Notes: generated by a model not told the origin, from the sequence alone. 21,362 nucleotides of DNA from Paramacrobiotus richtersi (GCA_034698045.1 JAQGAU010001108.1:1-21362); one strand, 5' to 3'; counted from the first letter of the stretch, positions 1-10,343 are shown. Program-made: numbers and translations.

Positions 1-1303
1 ACGAGCTAAGGAAGTGATAAATGACCAGAAAACAATTATATAAATACAGAGAGCGATTTTGCCAAGTTTAAACACTTCGGTAGAGATGCACTAAAGCGAT
101 TTCTAGCGAAAAGAGGTGGTTTCTTTCTTTTGGAAAGTTGCTCTGCAACTGAAAATCCATTGGTTTTATGCATCTAGGTTTGGGAAAGCGGGGATGCGAC
201 TGAGATTGTCGGAACAGAAACTCTCGTGACCGACCTCAAAACACGAGTGTTTTCTTTTCCACACTGCCCAAAAAAACCACTTCAGTTAATCCTCTCAGTA
301 TCATTATTAATTTTACCAACAAATCATAAGGTATCTATCAAATTTGATGACACCAGCGAAAAGCTGGCACTGCTTTAAATAAATTTTTCGAAAACGGTTG
401 AGAAATTCGAAACGATTACGACGGCCGCTTCCGTTACTGGCCGCACTTTCTTGTAAATCGTTGATTAATTTTAAAAACTTTCTGAAACGCAATCTCAACC
501 TCTTGTGATTATCTCCGTATGAAGAAAAACCTTCGAAATCACCAATACTCTTCACAACCCCGAGAAAATCCCGTCGGTGCTTTTTGTGAGTCCCTGGTTA
601 CCCCCGGCATAATATTAAACAATAGTGAATGGGGCCGCGCCAATCGAATAACTAACAGATAAGATATCGACGAAGAATAACCCCAGCGAGACGTTTTGTA
701 TTGGCCAAAGGCCCAGATCCGATTTCTATCACTGGAGCTTTTCACACATTATTGTCTGCAAATGTGAATAGCGAAACAGATGCGTCCCGGAAAGACGCGC
801 CTGCTGGTGCTGGTGATTTAAAAATTCTCCATAAATCAGCTAGAACTTCCAACTATCATGATCAAGTTAATGTACATATAAGAAACCATTAAACTGGACT
901 TCACAATAAAGGTCAGAGATGAAGACATGCAACGGCTGATTTTATAAAGGATGCCGCGAAAAGTGTTTCAACTTGGCAAAATCGCTTTCTATACTCCATT
1001 AACTGTTCTGTTATTGCCATCTAGAGTTCATTAAAGCTGTAGTTCGAAACGACATCAGTGTGGTTGGACCGTTATTGTAAAATGGCATAAGTCATAAGTA
1101 CTGAAGGTGAACGAACACACGTCCAATTACAGTTGCGGATCCTGTTTGCGAGTACGACGTTTCACTGTTGAAAGAATAGTGTGTGTTAGTTTCAAAGGTG
1201 TAGGCCAAGTTTCTTTAAGTTTTGCCGCTTTTTTCGCTTTGTTTCAGATTTGCCGTCCGTGTAGTCCATGTAGTCTGTGTAACGAAATTTTGTAACTTTC
1301 ACG
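1..1303. other. Upstream flank, no firm gene
   Basis: No complete gene could be supported here. Two open stretches have some protein-like composition: 313-555 on the minus strand (basic, Arg/Lys/Phe-rich, ends in TAA) and 701-892 on the plus strand (hydrophilic, ends in TAA). Neither begins at an ATG or has convincing splice sites. They could be exon fragments or chance. The part just before 1304 probably holds the 5' UTR and promoter of the GPCR gene, but I see no clear TATA box. Confidence 0.4.
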
Positions 1304-2350
1304 ATGGCCGTCAACAGTTCTCAAAACTTCTCATGTCTATCTCCAGTCCAGTTGGTAGCAAACAACGCTACCGATCAAATTGTACCGGCTCGCCTTACCG
1401 CTGCAACAGCACTCACATTATTCCTTAATATGGTTGTACTGTTCCTTATCATCAAAAAGAAAAGCCTGTGGACTCCTTTCAATGTTTACATCACCATTTT
1501 GCTCAGCAGCAACATTATTTATCTGGGCATCCACAGCACCACCAGTATCATAGCTCAGCAATATCACTCCTGGTGGATCGGCTACCAAGTCTGCACATTG
1601 GACATTTATGCCGTCTACGTTGTTTGTGGTGTTACCGTGCACACCCATCTCTTAATCACCATCAACCGAGCCTGGGCACTGTTTTGGCCGGTTTCCTACA
1701 AAGAGCGTCACACCTACGGTACCGCCTGGACAATGAGCTTGTGCATGGTGGCGTATGTTCATATTCTGCTGCTACCTGGAGTGATCCAAGATGCTCTGTA
1801 TTACCGCTTGCCATCACTATCGGGATGTCTGTTCAACATCCAGGCGCAGTTTGGCTGGGTAATGTTTAAGACCATTTGGGTGTATGACACGCCCATGCTG
1901 CTTATTCCCGTGTCGTATCCATTTCTTCTGTGGCAGTATGCCAAAACCAAACTATCCCGAATGCGCCGTGTGGGTGGGTCGGCTGCGGTAACACGTGGAC
2001 AGCACATCTGGAAGAACAGATCTCGACCGTTTCTTCTTTTAACCTTCTTTACGGCTGGTGCTCTGATTTGCTGGGTACCGGCGGTCGTTTACTTCACCCT
2101 AATTGCGTTTGTTAATCCTAGCCGGCTGGTGCAGCTTGGGCAGGTTGTGGCCGCTCTTTATCCATTGCTGGCTCTGTTGGACCCCGTGTTTTTCTGTCTC
2201 AGCTTGAGCAGTATCCATAAAACCATGCAGCAGTATGGAGCGACACTTGTGACCAGCTGTTTTTGTTTCCCGAAGGCGCAATCTGGAGGTGACTGCAATT
2301 CTACCCGACCGAGTGGAGCTCGAGAGATACAGCTCAAGTTACGTAGGTAA
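1304..2350 (+). CDS. Rhodopsin-like (class A) G-protein-coupled receptor, divergent
   Basis: This intronless 348-residue frame begins at an ATG and encodes a seven-helix membrane receptor. The N-terminus is extracellular, with possible N-glycosylation sites at N4 (NSS), N8 (NFS) and N21 (NAT). Helices lie roughly at residues 31-52, 58-83, 97-121, 141-160, 190-213, 240-266 and 277-303. C97 at the start of helix 3 and C175 in the second extracellular loop are the usual disulfide pair. Helix 3 ends in N-R-A-W at 121-124, where most family members have D/E-R-Y. Helix 6 carries C-W-V-P (256-259). Helix 7 has D-P-V-F-F (293-297) in place of N-P-x-x-Y. The tail is Cys-rich then basic. Class A membership is seen from these landmarks. 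The ligand cannot be told; a peptide or chemosensory role is possible. It appears full length. Confidence 0.88.
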   Translation: MAVNSSQNFSCLSPVQLVANNATDQIVPARLTAATALTLFLNMVVLFLIIKKKSLWTPFNVYITILLSSNIIYLGIHSTTSIIAQQYHSWWIGYQVCTLDIYAVYVVCGVTVHTHLLITINRAWALFWPVSYKERHTYGTAWTMSLCMVAYVHILLLPGVIQDALYYRLPSLSGCLFNIQAQFGWVMFKTIWVYDTPMLLIPVSYPFLLWQYAKTKLSRMRRVGGSAAVTRGQHIWKNRSRPFLLLTFFTAGALICWVPAVVYFTLIAFVNPSRLVQLGQVVAALYPLLALLDPVFFCLSLSSIHKTMQQYGATLVTSCFCFPKAQSGGDCNSTRPSGAREIQLKLRR

Positions 2351-3197
2351 TGCTTTTCGTCCTCAGCACTTAAGTAAAGAAACATCATCGACGACTCTGT
2401 AATTACCACATATTTCGGTACAAACTTAACCAAGGTTATGGTCATTTCGAGTTTATTAGTATTTAATCGCCCAAAGCGTAATCAGAGATTCGAATGGAAC
2501 CGAATTTTCACGGTATCCAGTTGGGCGTTTGTTTCTGTTTTAGTCGTTTTGGATGGGACAACACTTCCACAAAAAATGGCGGTCGGAATTTAACGTTTAG
2601 CTCAACCGGCGGCACCTAAGTTCAACCCAACCGTTCGGCTTGATTAGCGGTTCTTCAGCCTCACCGCCAAGGCTACGTTTTGGACGGGATGTGATTACTT
2701 CCGGTTGTCCGTGCAATAAAATACCCTTGCTTAATTTCTTACGTATGTTTCTCTTTTAAGCAAATCGCTGGCTTATCGTCCATTTACCACTGTGGCAAGG
2801 ATTCCGTGACCTTTAGACACACTTCTGCTGCGTTTGACGTTTGTTACTTAAATGGATAAGGATGCACATATTTACTGTATTGCGCTGCATGCTATGACGT
2901 CGTCTATATTTTCTTCGCCTAATGTGACCCGAGTAGGTAATGTTTGGTACGTACTGCGTGACTGATTCTGAGAGTAAAACAAAACACACAGCACTCCATT
3001 ATCGCTCAAACGGGACGCACACCGTCGGAACTTAGAACACGTTGGCATCACATGCGCAGGCATGTAATGACAAATTGCAAACATCTGCATATTGGCAAAC
3101 AATGTCAAAGTGTTCAGCTAGTGATATTTGTCTGGTGTCTGTCAATCACCTTCCATGGAAAGCCGTCTGGCTGCGGCTTCCTTCTAGCCGTCATATT
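2351..3197. other. GPCR 3' UTR and intergenic sequence
   Basis: No gene seen. AATAAA at 2715-2720 could be the polyadenylation signal of the GPCR, giving a 3' UTR of about 380 nt. The last part probably holds the promoter of the broken chemoreceptor gene. Open frames in it start at non-ATG codons and show no recognisable domain. Confidence 0.4.
2715..2720 (+). terminator. Candidate polyadenylation signal (AATAAA) for the GPCR
   Basis: This is the first canonical AATAAA hexamer after the GPCR stop codon, 365 nt downstream, in a T-rich stretch. The assignment rests on position only. Confidence 0.35.
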
Positions 3198-4651
3198 ATG
3201 TTATTAGTATATTACGGCGAAACATTCAGAAATCTGACTTCTATAGATAATGTGCTTCTTCAGCATACAAGGGACGAAATGCCTTCGTCTTACATGTCGA
3301 ATTCCTTTTTGGAAATATTGTGCAGCCCACTGCTGATTCTAGCGCGGTTATCTGGACTGGTCTCTCTTGGCAGTGGTATGCGAACATGGACGGACGATAT
3401 GCGAACATCGTCCCGTATAGCCGACCACTTGCTAACCGCTTGGTCCATCGTGGTCTTCGTTGCAATGAATATCATGTGCTGTCTAATGCTAATAGAAGAA
3501 GTGCGAAACATCGACCACGTGTCAAAAAGCGCAACTGGGTTGATTTAGATGCTGATAGATGTGCAATACTACTTTTTAACACCGATATCCGCGGTCACAT
3601 TGATAACTGGTTTTTGGAACATTCAGTTGTGGTTTAAAGAATTCGGCGCGGTCAGTCAACGAAACCTGACACCGCTGAACAGAAAGCAACTTATCGCTAC
3701 GGGCTGCTGCTTGCTGATCTTGCTGATATTTTCGATAACTGCAGCTGTTTATGGTTTTGTAGTTGATGTTAATCAAATAAGCACCGGCCGCTGGTTTAAA
3801 ACCATTGCGCTACCGTGGCCTCTGGGGTATTACCTAGCATCTGCGTTGGTTCTGAGTCTCCGACCGGTTACATCTTCGATATTCAGTTTGTGCTGCTACA
3901 GTGTCTCCTTGCTTTTTTATCGGTCGCTGCCGCAATGTGTTTCGTAAACATGGAAATGGTGTTTGAAAAAACGGCTAATCTTGAAAAGGACGAGCGGATC
4001 CTCCAAGGACACCGCCGCTTCTGCATTCTCATCAAATCGCTAAGCGGCAAAATTAAAAGCTCTCTGTTGTGTGCATACGCGGGAGATTTCTTATCGGTCT
4101 TGTATGTGGTCAATTCATTACATAGTCGACCTGAAGTTGGTACAAAAAGTCTTCTTTATTCTGGATCAGGTGTACTGATAGCAGTTACACGGACAATCGC
4201 ATTCGTCGTTCTGCATCTTAAGGTAACGGTTGCTGATAAACTTAACCCGTTCTCAGTAGAAAGCAGTCACGTCATAGTAATCATCGTGATGTTGATAACT
4301 ATGTGTACCTGTTAAACAAATTCAACTCACTTGCTTAGGCAGCCGCGCTCGTAGATGCGGTAGCTGAGCGCATCGTGGGTTTGCCTTATGGAATGCATAA
4401 GAAAAACGGGGTGGTTTGGTTGCTGCTTATGGAAAGAACTTTTATTGGACTCAATATGGGAGGCTTGGTCAACATCGATTGTCGTTTTATAGTTGGAGTA
4501 AGTAATCGGAATTAAGGACTTTCCGCGGGGTGACAATTTACGTTGTTTCAACAAATAGATAAATGGACTGTTGGTGACCTACGCACTGCTGATGTGGGAT
4601 GTAAAAGATGCGTGGAAGCAACGGAACGGTTTACTTTCAACAGCTCTTTAA
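3198..4651 (+). pseudogene. Gustatory-receptor-like gene, broken by a nonsense codon and a frameshift
   Basis: This is the tandem paralog of the intact receptor at 7165-8627, with the same three-exon layout. Exon 1 runs 3198-4222, exon 2 is 4339-4497 (159 nt, the same length as in the paralog), and exon 3 is 4559-4651 ending in TAA. Both introns (116 and 61 nt) are phase 0 with good GT-AG sites. Exon 2 matches the paralog at 36 of 53 residues by eye. Exon 1 has two lesions. An in-frame TAG lies at 3546-3548 where the paralog has Gln (Q109, codon CAA). Between 3834 and 3868 there are 35 nt where the paralog has 27, so the frame changes. Reading frames and splice sites are otherwise intact, so inactivation looks recent; assembly error is an alternative. 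The ATG at 3198 gives an N-terminus about as long as the paralog's; an ATG at 3279 is also possible. Confidence 0.85.
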
Positions 4652-5071
4652 TATCATGGGCATATATGTACGTTCCCATTTTAATGATATGGTAGGACAA
4701 TGGTAGAAGAATTATTAGAATGTCAACTCACTTTCCATATTGCAGTGATTCTTATGGTGAGCGCGATGGTCCCGACAAGCGTACAGTTTAGTGGATACTT
4801 GTTGGGCCGTTTAATTCACAACCTTTTGTACTTCTCCGTTCTGTTTACAGTGATAAATCAAACATCTCCTACGTACATTTTTCCGCGTAAAAAGATTTTG
4901 TTTTTTAAGACCCTAAAGTACGTATGCTTGTACTAGACTGCTGTTCAACCTATGTAAACGTTTTGGACTTACACACCTGCATCAATCTAAAGTTATCGGG
5001 GAGGTCGATATTCTACGATTTCACATGCACCGTGCAAAGCAGAAAGCTATGGTATGGTGCGGGTAGTACAT
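4652..5071. other. Intergenic sequence after the broken receptor
   Basis: Nothing firm. A hydrophobic frame at 4700-4936 begins with ATG, but it has no homology to the receptor pair that I can see and lies in AT-rich downstream sequence. I treat it as chance. Confidence 0.35.
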
Positions 5072-5346
5072 GAACGCGGACGGATGCCGCATGGATGGAT
5101 GGATACTGGATGGATCGATCCATGACACCGGACGATTGCTAAAAAGTCAGAACCGAAAAGCCAGTAGTGACGTGCTTTCGCTGGAAAAGTTGGACCTTTC
5201 AGCTGTTGTTACTATTCGTACAACGCCCTTGATGCGTGGTCGGCCGCGTGAGTGCAGATCCCTAAATTTAGGAAATGGAAATATACTCGTAAGCAAGTAC
5301 GTCAAGCGAGCGTTGTTTCAGAATTCAGACTTCTTAATCGGCTCCA
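5072..5346 (+). repeat. Left arm of the inverted repeat around 5072-6636
   Basis: Its reverse complement matches 6388-6636 over most of its length with small gaps. Shared anchors, read on the right-arm strand, are GCCGATTAAGAAGTC, ACAACGCTCG, TACGAGTATAT, CACGCGGCCGACCACGCA and GGCATCCGTCCG. The outer part is rich in GGAT-type short repeats (5090-5122). An ATG-started frame of 112 codons (5070-5408) overlaps this arm and is best explained as chance within the repeat. Confidence 0.85.
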
Positions 5347-6387
5347 GCGACACATTGTTTGAAGTTTCAGATCAGGGAACTGCGAAGCACATCGTAATGC
5401 GCGTCTGAATAAACATTATCAGTACTTCTTTTTCAGAGCGGACATTTTTAGCCGAATTTGTAGAGAAACTGACCGAAGACACGCCAAGAAGGAACAGTCA
5501 AACATGCAAACTTACACACAAAACGTCAGTTACAGATATCAAGTTGTTTCGGAGTGGCTTTCGAGATTCTCGATATTTCACACCAGCACACTTACCACGA
5601 TAAAAAAACACAAACTAAGTACTCGAAACTAACGTCTAACGTTAACGGGTGGCGCTTTAATATTGTGTTTCCAGAAATGCTGTGCTAATTTCATGTGCTT
5701 CGTGTAACGCGGGTTAAGTGTATTGTCATAAGTATCGACGACACCACAACACCTGCGTACCTGCAAGCTTTGTACTAGCCTTCTATAACACCCAGAACAG
5801 AAACATCGATAAACAATGTCCACAAATCCGCTTGTGCGCACAGCGTCCGGCTGTTACGCAAGAGCGGCAAAAAGTTTAAACACATTTCCTCTCCAAATAA
5901 CTCAGCGCTTCCCCAAAATCTTGCGAAACTTGTATCACAATTACAGATACAGTACATATAATGGCCGTTTTTACCAATATTCAGGCCAGAAGAATGTGTC
6001 TGAACTTTTAGAAGATTAGAAGAAGATTATTTCAGTAATTATAAAATTTTTTAATTCATATTTCCAAAAATGGTGAATTTCATATAGAATGTTCAAACAC
6101 ATACATACCTCTGGCTCAAAATTGGTCAGAATGACCATCATGCAAACAGTGTGTAATAATAAAAGTTACAACAATAACAGTGTATAATCATAAAAGTTAT
6201 AACAATAAAAGTTTCAAGAGTCGAACAATATTGAAGGCACGTGCAAAGCTAACAACTAGACGACTGTTGTGGTTTTGCCAATACTTATTAACATACAGTA
6301 CTTGTCCACACAATTTCCCTTACCCCGAAACATAAAACTAGTGTGTGAATGTCGGTTTTTGAAGTGGTTTGTGTCTTTGCGTACGCT
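5347..6387. other. Spacer between the inverted repeat arms
   Basis: AT-rich sequence. The only ATG-started frame of note is 5816-6019 (67 codons), with no recognisable domain. The spacer also holds the small tandem duplication at 6146-6207. Confidence 0.4.
6146..6207. repeat. Two tandem copies of a 31-bp unit
   Basis: Positions 6146-6176 and 6177-6207 are near-identical copies differing at three or so positions. Each contains the string AAAAGTTA, and a partial third copy of its 3' part (AATAAAAGTTT) follows. This is a simple local duplication. Confidence 0.75.
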
Positions 6388-6636
6388 CTGAAGCCGATTA
6401 AGAAGTCGAAAACAACGCTCGTTTAACGTTTCCCCTATTACGAGTATATTATTTTACGAGCATATTCTATTATACTTGGGGATCTGCATTCACGCGGCCG
6501 ACCACGCACCAACTGCGTTGTTGTAATAACAGCTGAGAGTTTCAGGCATACTAGCAAAAATACGTCTTTGCTGGCTTTCAGGTTTTCACTTTATAACATC
6601 CGTCCAGTGTCCATCCATCCGGCATCCGTCCGTGTC
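6388..6636 (-). repeat. Right arm of the inverted repeat around 5072-6636
   Basis: This is the inverted partner of 5072-5346. It contains an AT-rich insertion around 6440-6480 relative to the left arm and is otherwise collinear with it in reverse complement. Confidence 0.85.
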
Positions 6637-7164
6637 CAAGAATTAGTCCAACCCGTATGGTGCTCCTATGGCGCATAATAATCGACCGATATGCCATGGG
6701 TCGCAATCTATAGGCGTGTCCTCTCCCCACTATGGTGCCAGGAACCGGAAATTAAGTCCTATAATTACTGAAACCTGAGATCAGTACCTTGTTCATGGGG
6801 AGAAAAACGGTCATGGATAAGACTTCTTCGTCAGACCCTCTATCAGAATTGGCTTGGTAGGCCGCTTCCTTATCTGCTGTAACATCATTTGCAGTTGTAT
6901 GCAAAACTGCAAAATCCAAACTGGAACAATATCTGGACAGGCAGATCTTTCTGAACGCACGCATGTGTTGTCCGCGGAACTTTTACGCAGGTGTTTCACC
7001 CAGTACATGTATTTCGATAGGGTAATGTGACACCGAGAAGTAAACTTGAACCCGCAAACAAAAAAGTTTCCCATCAATAAGTTTCGTTTGTCAGTTTCCT
7101 GTCAAGATTGTTGCGTGAAAACCAGCTAGCTAGCCATTCACGGGTCACACATTTATCGCTATCA
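6637..7164. other. Upstream region of the intact gustatory-receptor-like gene
   Basis: No gene seen. It presumably holds the promoter and 5' UTR of the gene starting at 7165. The receptor frame stays open upstream of that ATG to 7108, but only with a TTG at its start, so I prefer the ATG at 7165. Confidence 0.35.
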
Positions 7165-8627
7165 ATGGAAGATTCTCAAAACCTGAAATGTTCCAAGACC
7201 GTCTTCCGTAGTCCATTCCTTATAAAAATGAAACCAGTAAACGCGATAAGCAGCGATTCTGAAAATTTTCTTGAAGCATGGTGTCGGCGGTCCTTGTTTC
7301 TGGCGCGTTTGCTCGGTTTGGTTTCTCCCGGCAGCCGGCAAATTGATCCATCGTTGATGTGCGCAGATCGCTTGCTTACCGCATGGTCGATGTTAGTCTT
7401 CGTCTGCACAGTTATCCAGTGCTACTTGAGGTTTGGGCAAATTGTTGGAAATATCGATCACGTGGCGAAAAGCGCTATTGAACTGATTCAAGCGCTGATG
7501 AGTGTGATGTACGATGTTATGATGCCGCTAAACGCTGTTACCATCATCACCGGCTTCTGGAACTTCCACTCTTGGATTACGGAACTCGGAGCCGTTAGTC
7601 AACGACATTTGGTTCCGAAAAACACGAAACAGCTTGTAGCAATGGGCTGTGGCCTGCTGATAATATTACTGTTCTCGGTTTTTGCCGCTGTGCGTGGTTT
7701 CTTAATCGACGAACAGACAACAAGTAGCACTACATTATTTGAAGTTTTGGCACTGCCAGTGACGCCCGGGTATTACGTGACCTTATTTTTGGCGTTTTTC
7801 AATTACCTGTTTGACATGCAGTTAGTCTTGACGCAGTGCATCCTTGCTTTTGTATCAGTTGCTATCGGCATGTGTTTCGAGAACGTTAGTGTAATGTATA
7901 GAGAAGTGGTAAATCTGGATGATGCGGAGAGAATCCTTAAAGAACATAATTACCTGCGCAAACTCGTTGAATCTCTCAGCAGCAAGATGGAGCCCTTCCT
8001 CATTTGCCTGTACACGGGTGACATTTTGTCCACCTTATATATGGCTAGTGTGGTACGCAGCCAGCTTGACGCTGCCAAGCAGTTCGCGTTTTATTATGTA
8101 CCCATGATAGTGATAGCAGCTACTCGGACTATTGCTTTCATCATTCTCCATCGCAAGGTAACACTAGCCTAAACTCATGGACGGAACGTTAAGCGTTAAG
8201 TCTCAAATAGACATCAGCTTTTACTATAACCAACAAACGTACAACGGGGTTTGTTCTGTAAAGTGATCCATACTCTATAGTATATTAATAACCTATGTTT
8301 AGGCAGCTGCGCTTGTCAATGCGGTCGCTGAACGTATCATGGATCTCCCCTATGGAAGCTATAAGAAGAATGTAGCGGTCTGGTTGCAACTTGTGGATAG
8401 AAACCATATCGGATACAATGTTGGAGGCCTGGTCAACATCGATCACCGTTTTGTACTTGGGGTAAGTGTACCGTGAATTACGGGATAGTCTGCATGATTC
8501 GGTGAACTTATGCTGCTGTAAATGGAAACAGATAACGGGACTGCTGGTGACCTATACAGTCCTGATGTGGGACGGAGAAAGATGTCCAGATCCTGCAGCT
8601 CGGTTTAACAGCTCTATTACTGCCTAG
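7165..8627 (+). CDS. Gustatory-receptor-like seven-transmembrane chemoreceptor (intact)
   Basis: Three exons encode 415 residues: 7165-8157, 8303-8461 and 8532-8627 (TAG). Both introns (145 and 70 nt) are phase 0 with GT-AG ends. Hydrophobic segments lie near residues 70-90, 108-131, 157-181, 201-240, 276-296, 308-328 and 375-397. A long charged loop (about 245-275) sits between the fourth and fifth. The last exon carries T-Y (391-392), matching the start of the T-Y-x5-Q-F signature of arthropod gustatory receptors, but M-W-D stands where Q-F would be expected. Length of about 400, the loop position and C-terminal phase-0 introns fit the insect gustatory/odorant receptor superfamily, whose members are ion channels with a cytoplasmic N-terminus. 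Family placement is inferred from architecture. The broken paralog lies 2.5 kb upstream in the same orientation. The ligand is unknown. Confidence 0.82.
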
Positions 8628-9057
8628 TCCATGAGATTCAGTTCAACAAAAAACATCTCGACCTTTGTCACGCGGGTTGGTAACGTTCTTTGGTGAACTG
8701 TACTTTGTGGTATGGCACATGCTTCTGACGAATTGTAATTTGGCTCCTGTTATATTGGTGTTGCAGCGTTCAGTCAGGGTAAAATAAAGTGTAGAGCGGT
8801 TCAACTCGCGATGCACAAATGTAAACTGATAAACATAATCGGTTTGCCACATCAATCGATGGTACTTGGAAGCTTTTTTCTCGGCGAATTGATAATTGTA
8901 CAGGCAAGGAAAAGGTCGCAGCAGTCTCATCTGGACAAGCACATCGCCAATAAGTATTCACTAAACAGCGTCAACAACTAAAATACTGTAATCTGGACAA
9001 TAAACTTGACAAATCGGAACATTTCATGAAAGCTTTGCAAAAGACCTGCCCTTTTAC
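8628..9057. other. Convergent intergenic region (receptor 3' UTR and 3' end of the minus-strand Cys-rich gene)
   Basis: No gene seen. AATAAA hexamers on the plus strand at 8783-8788 and 8999-9004 could end the receptor transcript. No canonical AATAAA was seen on the minus strand downstream of the stop at 9058. Confidence 0.4.
8783..8788 (+). terminator. Candidate polyadenylation signal (AATAAA) for the receptor gene
   Basis: First canonical hexamer after the TAG at 8625-8627, 156 nt downstream. Assigned by position only. Confidence 0.4.
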
Positions 9058-9753
9058 TTATGGTTTGCAGCAGAAATGTTGTTCTTGTTGGACGATAATG
9101 CTAGCAAATCCCGGCAGTTCGATGTCAACTCGACGGACAGTCGGCACAACATCGCGACAGAAATCCGAACTGGAGAAGGCCCGCATGGAGTATTCCCCAG
9201 TACATCCCGGTCGGCTGGGCACCCACTGGCACAGATTCTCCTGATAGCAGCAGCCTCTGTGCTTATTTCCAATAGCACCACCGCATTTTGGTCGTTCGTA
9301 GTTCTCGGCTTCCCGACCAATGTGGCAACGCGGTTGATTCCACCACGTGCACTCAGTATGGAATGACGACTGTCCCTGACAGACGGTGTAGCTGAAGATA
9401 CCCAGCAGGAAGCATAGTAGTAGGGAAACCTGTGGAGAACAGTAATCTGTTACACGAAGCCTGCTTGTTTGCCGGCTGACTTATTTCACTAAAGCTCTAG
9501 TTACTAGTACTACTACCTACACCAGTGAATGTCGGCTTATGTACAGATTTTGTAATGCTGAACAGAGTGATTTACTCAGAATTTTTACAAAAACGATTAT
9601 AAGATTGCAGAGAAATTCACTCAAACAATCTGCGATCATAATGCTCACTGTCGGAAAGTATCAGCAATATAAAGTTATCATTGCTAACCTGTATCAAGCG
9701 ACGGATTCAAGTCTGTGCTTAACAGATCTTAATTAATACGTGCTTACCGTCAT
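9058..9753 (-). CDS. Small secreted ten-cysteine protein, paralog A
   Basis: Two exons on the minus strand encode 125 residues. Exon 1 is only ATG-ACG (9753-9748), followed by a GTAAGC donor. Exon 2 runs 9429-9058 after a CCACAG acceptor and ends in TAA. The N-terminus is a signal peptide (V-S-L-L-L-C-F-L-L-G-I-F core), with cleavage likely near the Q-G-Q stretch. The mature part has ten cysteines in the order C-x7-C-x13-C-x10-CC-x5-C-x8-C-x14-C-x28-CC and ends C-C-K-P. The plus-strand neighbour at 10583 has the same cysteine pattern with one residue fewer in one loop, and shares blocks such as E-C-T-W-W-N-Q-P-R-C-H-I-G-R-E-A and I-I-V-Q-Q. I do not recognise the family. It is extracellular by signal peptide and probably disulfide-rich; the function is unknown. 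Confidence 0.9.
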
Positions 9754-9945
9754 GGTGGATGGGAGTCGGTCTGTAGTAAACGAAGGATGGTAATAATTAT
9801 TATTATGGCATGTACGAACGAGAATCAGAAGTAGCTAGGACAACAACACGAGAAACCACAGTTATTAATTAATTATCAGAATAGTGATACAGTACTGTTC
9901 TTATTGCTAATCGGTTAATGCATAATAGTGTTTTCTCTGGACCTG

Positions 9946-9953
9946 TTTATATA
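9946..9953 (-). promoter_or_regulatory. TATA box (TATATAAA) for the minus-strand Cys-rich gene
   Basis: Read on the minus strand, TATATAAA lies about 190 nt upstream of the start codon. A CCAAT motif lies at 9989-9985, about 32 nt further upstream. Transcription would begin near 9915-9920, leaving a 5' UTR of about 160 nt. Confidence 0.55.
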
Positions 9954-9984
9954 CAAACGCCGGGTACGCCGACATTACCGCGCG

Positions 9985-9989
9985 ATTGG
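9985..9989 (-). promoter_or_regulatory. CCAAT motif upstream of the minus-strand TATA box
   Basis: ATTGG on the plus strand is CCAAT on the minus strand, at a typical distance upstream of the TATA box. A short motif, so it could be chance. Confidence 0.35.
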
Positions 9990-10343
9990 CTTTACCGGAT
10001 GAGGCGCTGTTAAGTGCGTCCAGTATTTTGCTGTTACATCTCAATCGGTACGTACATGCTAGTCAGTGTACAGACAGTACAGTGTATCTTTACTTGACTT
10101 GTTCAAAAAGGATGCCATCAGCAGAACAAATACGGAAGTGATCGGCACCAAGCTAGCAAACAAATTCAAGTGCAAGCAAAGAAAGCGCTGATAAGGACAC
10201 AATCCCTCACATGTTTACTACAAAACGGACATCCGTAGTGCGATAAGGAGAATCGTGCGCAATGTTGTGATGGACTTGTCAGATGATATTGTACCCAAGA
10301 CACTGTATGATTGCGCGTAAGCAAACGACTGCATTTGTTGTTA

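Larger units (their letters stand above)
5072..6636. mobile_element. 1.56-kb segment bounded by inverted repeats (foldback/MITE-like candidate)
   Basis: Two arms of roughly 275 and 249 nt (5072-5346 and 6388-6636) are inverted copies of each other around a spacer of about 1.04 kb. No transposase-like frame lies in the spacer. I could not find a clear target-site duplication at the outer ends. The layout resembles a non-autonomous foldback element, but an inverted duplication is equally possible. It sits exactly between the two gustatory-receptor-like paralogs. Confidence 0.55.

Noticed and set aside
3042-3197. Longer N-terminus for the broken receptor from 3042
   Set aside because: The frame there opens with TTG, and the ATG at 3198 already gives an N-terminus of the same length as the intact paralog.
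3834-3868. Tiny intron explaining the frame change in the broken receptor
   Set aside because: The surplus over the paralog is only 8 nt, far below any spliceable length.
5070-5408. ATG-started plus-strand frame of 112 codons
   Set aside because: It lies almost entirely in the left arm of the inverted repeat, and the inverted partner is gapped relative to it without preserving frame, so it is most likely chance.
7108-7164. Longer N-terminus for the intact receptor from 7108
   Set aside because: It begins with TTG rather than ATG; the ATG at 7165 is the first in frame.
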